Assembly: GCA_002498185.1 (NCBI GenBank)
Contig: DAGO01000015.1
Span: 1-5,129 of the forward strand
Length of the DNA stretch: 5,129 nucleotides
Source of the DNA: Euryarchaeota archaeon UBA10
GTDB taxonomy: Archaea > Thermoplasmatota > Poseidoniia > Poseidoniales > Poseidoniaceae
Direction of reading: 5' to 3'
Shown: positions 1 to 5,129 of the stretch, piece after piece
Layout of the letters: the number at the start of each line of letters is the position of its first letter
Position numbering within the stretch: position 1 is the first letter of the stretch
Program-made: the position numbers and the translations under genes
Notes under the pieces: generated by a model
Seen by the model: the letters and a program-made list of their open reading frames with translations, nothing else
The model's database searches: none
What the model was told of the DNA's origin: nothing

Positions 1-704
1 TCAGAATCATCGTCTGTATCTTCCAAATCGTCATGGCATCCGTCACCATCATGGTCGAATGATGCGTTCCAATTTATCTCACCACGAGGACAATCGTCTG
101 ACAAATCCAAGACATTGTCACCGTCGTCATCCGCATCTCTATCTGCGTCTCTACAACCATCTTGGTCGTGATCGATATCGTGTTCACTAACCCAGTCGAA
201 TGAATCGGATGGGCATTCATCGTATTCGTCGAGAATACCATCACCATCGGTATCATTTTCACAAGCATCGCCAATTCCATCTCCATCCAAATCTGATTGG
301 TCATCGTAAATTTCAGGACACTTGTCTAACTGGTCAACGTATCCATCACCATCGGTATCGACGTCTTCGCAGCCATCTTGGTTTTCATCGTTCTCGATTG
401 TAGATGTCCAGCCTACGGGCCCCTCTGGGCATTCATCGTAAAGGTCGAATATTCCGTCTTCATCATCATCTAAGTCTTCAGATGCGTCTCTGCATCCATC
501 ACTATCATGGTCGGTTATTGGTGATGAAATCCAGCCTGTCTCTCCTGGCGTGCAATCATCCCAATCATCTCCGATTGAATCGCCGTCATCATCGTCATCA
601 CATGGATCGCCGTACAAGTCACCATCGGTATCTAGTTGCTCTGGATTCGCGACTCTAGGACAATTGTCTGAACCGTCTGTAATACCATCTGAATCGTGGT
701 CTCT
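1..704 (-). repeat. TSP3-like Asp-rich calcium-binding repeat array
   Basis: Residues 471-704 are dominated by 'D.D.DG..D' loops followed by 'D.CP', the hallmark of thrombospondin type 3 repeats, whose Asp side chains and backbone coordinate Ca2+. Two units match the canonical long form with paired Cys: C485-C505, containing 'NPEQLDTDGD', and C599-C618, containing 'DLDGDGIGDAC'. The other units are a variant in which the stretch after 'CP' carries a Trp and ends 'DGC.D' (Cys pairs 521/541, 562/582, 634/654, 675/693). The array continues past the left edge. Extracellular, Ca2+-dependent rigidity is inferred from the family. Confidence 0.88.
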
Positions 705-2114
705 TGCATAATTCCAAAGGGCAATATCGCTATACCCTGAAGATGAAACACTGAAATTACCCATTGTAACAGTGTTCTGTATAGCCATCCCAATCAATGG
801 TGATTCATCCAGCGCAAAGTGGAGTGAACGAGCAACGTCGTCACCAGAGCCGCCTGCTGAAACCGCCCAAACCCATTCATTGGCAGGGTCGATTTGGGCA
901 ACGAACACATCTCTCTTTTCGCCATTGGAGTCTTTGTCAGATAGTTGGTCCACGCCCAAAGTAAAAGCCGAAGTGTATGTTCCTGTAACGATAACGTTGT
1001 CCTTAGAATCGATGATTAGGGTTTCAATCAACTCCCAACCGCCGCCACCAGCATTATTCACATTGTTCCATATTCCATTTGATGTGATAGTGGCGTGGAA
1101 CATATCTCTCCAACCGTTCGATGTTGCGTTAATGAAACCAAACGTTGCAGTCCCTTCTAATTGACCAACTATGTGAACGGTTCCTGTGCTGTCAACAGCG
1201 CAATCATTAGCCCATTCTTCACCTGTTCCTCCGGCAAATGAAGTCCAGGTGAAATTGCCGGTACCGTCCAATTGTGCAACATAAATATCTGCTTCGCCTA
1301 GCGAATCTGTTCGTTCAACGAACATTATCGAATCAATAAAAGTCCCTGTGACGTGAAGGTATCCATCCAAAGAGTAGCACATACCACCGAAGGCCTCAAT
1401 GCCACCAGGGCTGTTAATTCCATTAGCCCACAACAGTTGACCATTTTCATCATAGTGTAGTAAAGCTAAGCTAGTTCCTTCAGCCCCAGACAATAATTCA
1501 TTCTCTACCCACAAGAACCCCTTGTGGAAGATTCCTACAGAAATCCCACCGTTGGGACCTACTGCCACATCGAAACCTGTAAGGTCATCTTGATTTGAAA
1601 TGGTTCTAATCCAAATTGGAGTAATCGTGTTTCCTGATAGAGCGAAACGCCCGACGAAAGCGTCTCCTTCTTGATTGTCTTGACTTTTGTTAAGTGTAAA
1701 GGATGACATGTTCATCTCACAAGCTTCGCCCGCTGTCCCGAGACAAAAGTGTCCAAGCAGAATTAAATCTCCTGAGTTGTGAAGTGCTATTGCATCGATT
1801 CCGTCAGCACCTGTACTACCGAAACTGAAAGCAGCGGTCCAATTTCCTGTCGCATTCATTATTGCAATATACATGTCCGTATCGCCAGAAAGACCTACTG
1901 CTCCTAAACCGATATCATCGAACATAATCGCTGAGGTAAAAGAGCCTGCTGCTACGGTACTGCCATCATCCAAAACGACATGTCCAGCAAGAAGGTCTTC
2001 ATCAAATCCGCCTCCTGAAACAGCCCATCCCAAGGGGCCTTGGTCCTCATCTGCAACAGATAAGATTGGAAGGACCATGACCAAAACAACGGCTAAAACC
2101 AATATGCGTCGCAT
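1..2114 (-). CDS. Secreted beta-propeller protein with TSP3-like calcium-binding repeats (partial, C-terminus beyond window)
   Basis: Reading the minus strand from the ATG at 2114-2112 gives an open frame of 704 residues with no stop to the window edge. Residues 1-21 are a signal peptide (Arg-Arg, a long hydrophobic core, then Ser-Val-Ala), with no lipobox cysteine. Residues about 29-470 hold seven similar segments of roughly 55-73 residues, rich in Gly, Thr and Trp, with a recurring 'D..G.....G.F' core and 'D.[YF]VA..[DN].[TN]G' linker, resembling SBBP-type beta-propeller repeats. Residues 471-704 are Asp-rich TSP3-like repeats, probably a rigid Ca2+-stabilised stalk. The protein is therefore exported and probably extracellular or surface-bound; an anchor would lie beyond the edge. 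Ligand and function are unknown. The start is supported by the signal peptide and by GGGAG at 2122-2118, although its 3-base spacing is short. Confidence 0.9.
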   Translation of the reverse strand, partial: MRRILVLAVVLVMVLPILSVADEDQGPLGWAVSGGGFDEDLLAGHVVLDDGSTVAAGSFTSAIMFDDIGLGAVGLSGDTDMYIAIMNATGNWTAAFSFGSTGADGIDAIALHNSGDLILLGHFCLGTAGEACEMNMSSFTLNKSQDNQEGDAFVGRFALSGNTITPIWIRTISNQDDLTGFDVAVGPNGGISVGIFHKGFLWVENELLSGAEGTSLALLHYDENGQLLWANGINSPGGIEAFGGMCYSLDGYLHVTGTFIDSIMFVERTDSLGEADIYVAQLDGTGNFTWTSFAGGTGEEWANDCAVDSTGTVHIVGQLEGTATFGFINATSNGWRDMFHATITSNGIWNNVNNAGGGGWELIETLIIDSKDNVIVTGTYTSAFTLGVDQLSDKDSNGEKRDVFVAQIDPANEWVWAVSAGGSGDDVARSLHFALDESPLIGMAIQNTVTMGNFSVSSSGYSDIALWNYARDHDSDGITDGSDNCPRVANPEQLDTDGDLYGDPCDDDDDGDSIGDDWDDCTPGETGWISSPITDHDSDGCRDASEDLDDDEDGIFDLYDECPEGPVGWTSTIENDENQDGCEDVDTDGDGYVDQLDKCPEIYDDQSDLDGDGIGDACENDTDGDGILDEYDECPSDSFDWVSEHDIDHDQDGCRDADRDADDDGDNVLDLSDDCPRGEINWNASFDHDGDGCHDDLEDTDDDS
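705..2030 (-). repeat. Seven beta-propeller-like (SBBP-type) protein repeats
   Basis: Residues about 29-470 divide into seven segments starting near residues 29, 93, 166, 229, 289, 349 and 416. Several begin with Trp or Thr-Trp followed by a Gly-Gly turn (W30, W229, W290, W349, W416). Each has a strand-turn-strand core of the type 'A..LDDGSTVAAGSF', 'AIALHNSGDLILLGHF' or 'CAVDSTGTVHIVGQL'. Segments 1, 4, 5 and 6 also carry a linker such as 'DMYIAIMNATGNW' or 'DIYVAQLDGTGNF'. Seven such units suit a closed seven-bladed propeller, but the fold is inferred from the pattern only. Segments 2 and 3 are the most divergent; segment 2 has C124 and C132, a possible local disulfide. Confidence 0.7.
2052..2114 (-). 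other. Sec signal peptide of the secreted propeller/TSP3 protein
   Basis: Residues 1-21 begin Met-Arg-Arg, continue with a core of Leu, Val, Ala, Met and Ile, and end Leu-Ser-Val-Ala before Asp-Glu-Asp. This is the classic n-, h- and c-region arrangement, with likely signal peptidase I cleavage after Ala21. There is no Cys at the +1 position, so a lipoprotein is unlikely, and no twin-arginine motif with the required context. Confidence 0.8.
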
Positions 2115-2195
2115 ACACTCCCATCTGCTTCTCTCACTTGAAGTGATGGCATAATTGTCCACAACATCAATGCTGTATCACAACTTGGGATTTAC
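2115..2195. promoter_or_regulatory. Divergent intergenic promoter region
   Basis: These 81 bases separate two genes read outward, so both promoters should lie here. The AT-rich element ataatt at 2151-2156 is the best TATA-like candidate and could be read on either strand. It lies about 39 bases from the minus-strand ATG and 42 from the plus-strand ATG, which would leave short leaders of about 13-17 bases. The assignment rests on position and base composition alone. Confidence 0.4.
2134..2146. promoter_or_regulatory. 13-bp dyad, possible operator
   Basis: TCACTT-G-AAGTGA is a perfect inverted repeat with 6-base arms and a single central base. It lies between the TATA-like element and the start of the secreted-protein gene, near where transcription of that gene would begin. 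A dimeric regulator could bind here and block that promoter. The arms are too close together to form an RNA hairpin, which favours a protein site over a terminator. A chance palindrome of this size is not excluded. Confidence 0.3.
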
Positions 2196-2669
2196 ATGGG
2201 CAGAGTATTCTCTCACACTACTAGAGAGCAGATGCCTCCAGAACAAGTCAAAAAAGGCCTTGCTGCATTCAGAAATCCCAGCAAATGGCCGGACTGGAAT
2301 AGCAGTGCCAAGAGTATGCTAGCTACGCAACCTGAGTCGCTGGATGAAGGAGATCACATCGCAATTTTCCAACTAATCAAGGGCAGCCTAATAGAAACAA
2401 AATGGTTGGTAAAATCGATTCGTGAAGGAGAAGATTTCTGTGAAATTGAGTTATTGGGAGAGGGTCAAAGCAGAAATGAACGCCCAATTGCAAAGGGTTT
2501 GAAGAATCTGAAAATTTCAATCACATTCCTTTACCAAGAAGACGGGGGCATTGAAGTGCACGCTAGTTGCGAAGTTTCACTGATTCTTTCAGTGTTTTCT
2601 AAGCAAATTAATGCGTTTATGAAAAAACAAGGTGAGCAGTTTATCTCTGATTTATCAAGGATAGAATGA
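2196..2669 (+). CDS. Small SRPBCC (START/Bet v1-like) superfamily protein, tentative
   Basis: This gene encodes 157 residues with no signal peptide or membrane segment, so probably cytosolic. The layout resembles polyketide-cyclase-like SRPBCC proteins: an N-terminal helix (about 12-26), a 'P-S-K-W-P-D-W' motif (28-34) like the family's 'wP.W' segment, alternating strands (about 53-128), and a long C-terminal amphipathic helix (about 132-155). Family members form a hydrophobic pocket and bind lipids, cofactors or other small ligands, but no catalytic residue or ligand can be named. The start at 2196 is the first ATG; only a weak GGG precedes it, and Met13 (2232) is an alternative. The stop codon overlaps the start of the CDIN1-like nuclease gene, indicating co-transcription and translational coupling. 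The family assignment is by pattern and could be wrong; the gene itself is secure. Confidence 0.7.
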   Translation: MGRVFSHTTREQMPPEQVKKGLAAFRNPSKWPDWNSSAKSMLATQPESLDEGDHIAIFQLIKGSLIETKWLVKSIREGEDFCEIELLGEGQSRNERPIAKGLKNLKISITFLYQEDGGIEVHASCEVSLILSVFSKQINAFMKKQGEQFISDLSRIE

Positions 2670-3754
2670 CCGGTTTGTCTATGAAATGGGGTCTTCCTGA
2701 CAATAACATGGCAGAAGGCGGTTCAAAGAAAAATGGCCGCCGTGGCAAGAAGCCAAGAAAGCCAAAACAACATGGTGGACCTGCGAAGGATTTGCTGATT
2801 GAAAGGCATGCTGAATACGACTCTGCTGCAAAAAAGGCTGCGAATGAAAGGTTCTTACAAAACCCTCTACCAATCGCAATCCCAGAAGATTTTGAGGAAC
2901 CTAGGCGCTTTTCATTCGAATGGGGAAATAATCCTGTGACTCTGAAGACTGAATCTGTTCTAGCTGCTAAGGTAGTTCGACGTGGCGAATTTGGATGGCT
3001 ATCGGATGAGAGGGTCGCTGAAATCGGAGAAATGGTTGACGACTTAGATATGACTCTAGACCAAGCACTATCTTTGCGAAGTGCCCTACTGCAACAAAAA
3101 ACAGTCTACTCACACGGACAACTACAATCAAGAGGGAAAGCGATTGCTAGGCTATACAGAGAAGGCATGAGCATTGTTAAACTATCAAAGAAATTCGATT
3201 TCCCGCCAATGAATGTATTCCGTGTTGTACTCAAAGAAATGGGATGGTCGAAATCTAGAATCAAAGAAACGCTGCGTGCACCTTCAAAATTCAAAGAAAG
3301 AGAAAGGAATGAATTCAAAGCAGCGGAAGCCGCTGACAGAGTTAGCAATGTTGACCAATCTGAAACTCATTCAAGAGCAGACCTTTTCGAGGACATTCTT
3401 GCAGATTGGTTTGAAGAACAAGGCGTGAGAGTTCGACGTCAGGGTGAGATGGTGAAAGAACAAATGGCCGAACATGGAAGGCCAGTGAACACTCCAGACT
3501 TGTTATTCTTAGACCATGTAGAAATTAATGGCGAACCTGTTGCATGGATAGATGCTAAGCATTTCTACGGCGCTGATGTCAACTTTCAAAGAAAGAAAAT
3601 CGTTAGACAGGCTGGACGTTATGTCGATACATGGGGCCAAGGAGCCTTAGTGTTCAGACATGGTTTCTGTGAAAATGTCCACATCCCGGGCACAATATTA
3701 CTTGACTGCGGTCCCTTGAACCTAGAACCGCTAAATCAGCCTACTGAAGAATAG
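2666..3754 (+). CDS. CDIN1 (C15orf41)-like protein: helix-turn-helix plus TPD restriction-endonuclease-like domain
   Basis: The product has 362 residues. A basic, probably disordered N-terminus (about 19-38, rich in Lys, Arg and Gly) precedes a helical region (about 113-144) and a clear helix-turn-helix (about 157-206, with the 'IARLYREGMSIVKLSKKFDFP' segment). The C-terminal domain (about 236-350) has 'SRADLFED' with E242, the signature Thr-Pro-Asp at 276-278, and 'AWIDAKHF' with D296 and K298. These match the E, D and (D/E)xK positions of the PD-(D/E)XK nuclease fold. A 'QAGRYVDTWGQGALVFRHGF' segment follows. The same order of HTH then TPD nuclease domain is known in human CDIN1, the Codanin-1 partner mutated in congenital dyserythropoietic anaemia type I. 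Metal-dependent DNA cleavage is inferred; the biological role in archaea is unknown. The start overlaps the upstream stop; Met6 and Met15 are alternative starts. Confidence 0.88.
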   Translation: MTGLSMKWGLPDNNMAEGGSKKNGRRGKKPRKPKQHGGPAKDLLIERHAEYDSAAKKAANERFLQNPLPIAIPEDFEEPRRFSFEWGNNPVTLKTESVLAAKVVRRGEFGWLSDERVAEIGEMVDDLDMTLDQALSLRSALLQQKTVYSHGQLQSRGKAIARLYREGMSIVKLSKKFDFPPMNVFRVVLKEMGWSKSRIKETLRAPSKFKERERNEFKAAEAADRVSNVDQSETHSRADLFEDILADWFEEQGVRVRRQGEMVKEQMAEHGRPVNTPDLLFLDHVEINGEPVAWIDAKHFYGADVNFQRKKIVRQAGRYVDTWGQGALVFRHGFCENVHIPGTILLDCGPLNLEPLNQPTEE

Positions 3755-4664
3755 TTTCTCTAACACCTAAGCCAAGCGCCCTAAGCCTTTGTGCTAATTC
3801 ACTGGTATCAAAATCCGATTGCAAATTCCTTGGTACGACGATTAAAGAAGTCCCTAACATACACAAATGGCAACTCATCGTATCATCCGAATACTCTTGC
3901 ACTGTACTGAATAGATTTGCTCTCGCACTTTCATCTAGCAATCCAGATTCTAGTGCGAAGCGGTCTGCTTCTTCTAGCAAACTACTCCAAACACTCGGAT
4001 TCCAGTCAAACTTCTCCAACCGTTCAACTGCTGAATCACCAGCTTCTGTTATCTTCATTTTCCATTCGGGATTGTCAATATAATCCGAAGTGTGCTTTTC
4101 TCCCTCAGGATCCCAAACTAAAATTGCAGGGCAACCGACATCAAAGCCGTATGCTTTACCTGGGAAAGGAGGGCTTCCGGGATTAACTCTCAATTCACAA
4201 CCTCCCGCCCATAGGCCAAGAATATCTCCTAAGCCCCCCGAAAATTTCCTTTCGATTCTATGAGCAAGTCTGGCAAGCTGGCCTTCGTCGCCACGGTCAA
4301 ACAACTCACCAAGAGCAAGGCTGGTCGCAAACAGCCCCGCAGCGGACATGCCGAATCCTTGTGAAACTGGCAACTCTAGCTGCACATCAATACCGACTGA
4401 TGATTCTATGCTGAATAATTCTCTAAATGCATTTAGCATTTCAAGATACAATTGTTCCCCCTCAACAAACGGACTTCCGTCCATTGAAGTTACCGTAATC
4501 ATGTCAGAGCCTTTTGGTAGAATACGTACTGTCGACAAAACACCATCCTCTAGACAAAAACCGGCTCCTTTGGAGCCCTGATTTCTAGCCAGTAGGGGTT
4601 TTGAGTGAACTGAGAAAAGGAGTGTCACGTGACCTCCAACATGTACTGTGACCTCACTCATCAT
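3741..4664 (-). CDS. Pantoate kinase (GHMP kinase superfamily)
   Basis: This 307-residue protein should phosphorylate pantoate with ATP to give 4-phosphopantoate, which phosphopantothenate synthetase then joins to beta-alanine; this is the archaeal replacement for pantothenate synthetase and pantothenate kinase in CoA synthesis. The GHMP ATP-binding motif is at 99-110 (Pro-Val-Ser-Gln-Gly-Phe-Gly-Met-Ser-Ala-Ala-Gly). The family's 'GGLGDI' is at 143-148 with likely catalytic D147, followed by 'GG' and 'NPGSPP' (161-166). A C-terminal 'CHLCMLGTSLIVVP' (265-278) matches the third motif. An N-terminal 'GS.GAG' (30-35) is typical, whereas the usual 'APGH' is here 'VGGH' (9-12). Two ATGs are adjacent (4664 and 4661); the choice adds or removes one Met. 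The length is normal. The enzyme is cytosolic. It lies 60 bases downstream of rpo3 on the same strand. Confidence 0.88.
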   Translation of the reverse strand: MMSEVTVHVGGHVTLLFSVHSKPLLARNQGSKGAGFCLEDGVLSTVRILPKGSDMITVTSMDGSPFVEGEQLYLEMLNAFRELFSIESSVGIDVQLELPVSQGFGMSAAGLFATSLALGELFDRGDEGQLARLAHRIERKFSGGLGDILGLWAGGCELRVNPGSPPFPGKAYGFDVGCPAILVWDPEGEKHTSDYIDNPEWKMKITEAGDSAVERLEKFDWNPSVWSSLLEEADRFALESGLLDESARANLFSTVQEYSDDTMSCHLCMLGTSLIVVPRNLQSDFDTSELAQRLRALGLGVRETILQ

Positions 4665-4724
4665 GCTTGCGCTATACTAGATAGGTCATGATAATTCGCC
4701 AGAATGACGAGATTCATTTGCGAT
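4665..4724 (-). promoter_or_regulatory. rpo3 to pantoate kinase spacer with possible own promoter
   Basis: The 60 bases contain no ORF and no clear Shine-Dalgarno before the kinase ATG. On the minus strand an AT-rich gaattat (4697-4691) is centred about 30 bases before the ATG. That is roughly where a TATA box would sit for a leaderless or nearly leaderless archaeal transcript. Read-through from rpo3 is the alternative. No long T-run marks an rpo3 terminator. Confidence 0.35.
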
Positions 4725-5129
4725 TCAAGCGAGAGCTGCATCGACTTCGCTGTTAATCTTCTCGAAGCGAGAGACTAGTTCAGCGCAAGCCCTGTTGAAG
4801 ATTTCTTCAGCAGGTAGTGAACCATCAGATTCGAATGAGAATACGTATTCTCCTTCGATGTCCTCCATGACAATCGCATTATCGAATGCTTCATCACGGC
4901 CTGTTCCATATCCGACTTGGTGAAGTGCTCTCTCCAAGTCTAATACAGCGTCAACATCTGTACATTCCTTGTTTGTGAACATCTTGGAATTGATTGCACG
5001 GCCTGATTTTGAAGTCAAGTTTAGGTCGAATAGAACATTTGCCTTCTTCGGCTTTGCAAGAGTTGCCTTCTGTCTTGGCTGGAAAGTTACTGCAGCGGCT
5101 GGACACCATTTTGCGTGGTCTCTGCCACG
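4725..5129 (-). CDS. rpo3: DNA-directed RNA polymerase subunit Rpo3 (RpoD), partial, N-terminus beyond window
   Basis: The last 134 residues are visible; the frame is open to the right edge, so the gene begins outside. Full-length archaeal Rpo3 is about 200-270 residues. It is the homologue of eukaryotic Rpb3/AC40 and bacterial alpha, and pairs with Rpo11 to seed polymerase assembly. Visible residues 2-18 carry 'GRDHAKWCPAAAVTFQP', corresponding to the family's conserved 'G..HAKW.P'. The C-terminus has 'EYVFSFESDGSLPAEEIF' followed by a long helix, the second half of the dimerisation domain. The stretch between (about 25-95) occupies the place of the insertion domain that in some archaea binds Fe-S clusters; only one Cys (about residue 56) lies there. 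An internal TTG at 5018 is not a real start, since conserved sequence continues upstream of it. Confidence 0.92.
   Translation of the reverse strand, partial: RGRDHAKWCPAAAVTFQPRQKATLAKPKKANVLFDLNLTSKSGRAINSKMFTNKECTDVDAVLDLERALHQVGYGTGRDEAFDNAIVMEDIEGEYVFSFESDGSLPAEEIFNRACAELVSRFEKINSEVDAALA

Noticed and set aside
74..304. Minus-strand Met- and Thr-rich 76-residue ORF
   Set aside because: It is out of frame with the long minus-strand reading frame that carries the TSP3 repeats, and its composition is a by-product of the GAT-rich repeats.
200..658. Plus-strand ORFs encoding His- and Arg-rich proteins with many His-His pairs
   Set aside because: They are antisense to the Asp-rich TSP3 array: GAT/GAC codons read backwards give ATC/GTC and, out of frame, CAT/CAC. 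The minus-strand frame has a signal peptide and recognisable repeats and is clearly the real gene.
1..660. Periodic short repeats that could suggest a CRISPR array or minisatellite
   Set aside because: Repeat units are imperfect, unequal in spacing and fully explained by codons of a protein repeat; there are no constant repeats with unique spacers.
772..1164. Plus-strand 130-residue ORF, and a similar one at 1873-2154
   Set aside because: Both lie antisense to the propeller domain, show no recognisable family and only mirror its Gly- and Ser-rich codons.
2679..3428. Three ORFs overlapping the CDIN1-like gene in other frames
   Set aside because: They have no family resemblance, and the 362-residue frame holds conserved nuclease and HTH motifs throughout.
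3917..4581. Two plus-strand ORFs inside pantoate kinase
   Set aside because: They are shadows of the opposite-strand gene, which has complete GHMP kinase motifs.
4672..4684. Imperfect palindrome ctatactagatag before pantoate kinase
   Set aside because: Only the outer 4-base arms pair; this is expected by chance in AT-rich spacer and forms no convincing operator or hairpin.
5016..5018. TTG as the start of a separate 97-residue gene
   Set aside because: The frame continues upstream to the window edge with conserved Rpo3 sequence, so TTG is an internal Leu codon.

Overview
The window looks like a piece of an archaeal genome. The firmest evidence is a partial archaeal-type RNA polymerase subunit (Rpo3/RpoD) at the right edge and, beside it, a pantoate kinase, an enzyme of the archaeal route to coenzyme A. 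A secreted protein with thrombospondin-type-3-like calcium repeats, an archaeal homologue of the eukaryotic CDIN1/C15orf41 nuclease, moderate GC and tight gene packing would fit a marine planktonic euryarchaeote such as Poseidoniales (Marine Group II). That lineage is inference; no 16S rRNA is present.

Layout, left to right. Positions 2114 to 1 (minus) hold the first 704 residues of a large exported protein, open at the left edge. It has a Sec signal peptide, about seven beta-propeller-like blades, and an Asp-rich calcium-binding stalk. The stalk mixes canonical TSP3 repeats with an unusual Trp/Cys-containing unit. A compact divergent promoter region (2115-2195) separates it from a plus-strand pair: a small SRPBCC-like protein (2196-2669) overlapping by ATGA with the CDIN1-like TPD-domain nuclease (2666-3754). 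The nuclease gene runs tail to tail into pantoate kinase (3741-4664, minus), overlapping by 14 bases. Sixty bases upstream of the kinase lies the end of rpo3 (4725-5129, minus), open at the right edge.

Functionally there are three blocks: a surface or secreted calcium-stabilised protein; a probable two-gene transcription unit of a ligand-binding-fold protein and a DNA-binding nuclease; and housekeeping genes for transcription and CoA synthesis. No RNA gene, CRISPR array, insertion sequence or phage gene was seen. All sequence is genic except 2115-2195 and 4665-4724. The observations most worth following are the 41-residue variant calcium repeat and the coupling of the CDIN1-like nuclease to an SRPBCC-like partner.
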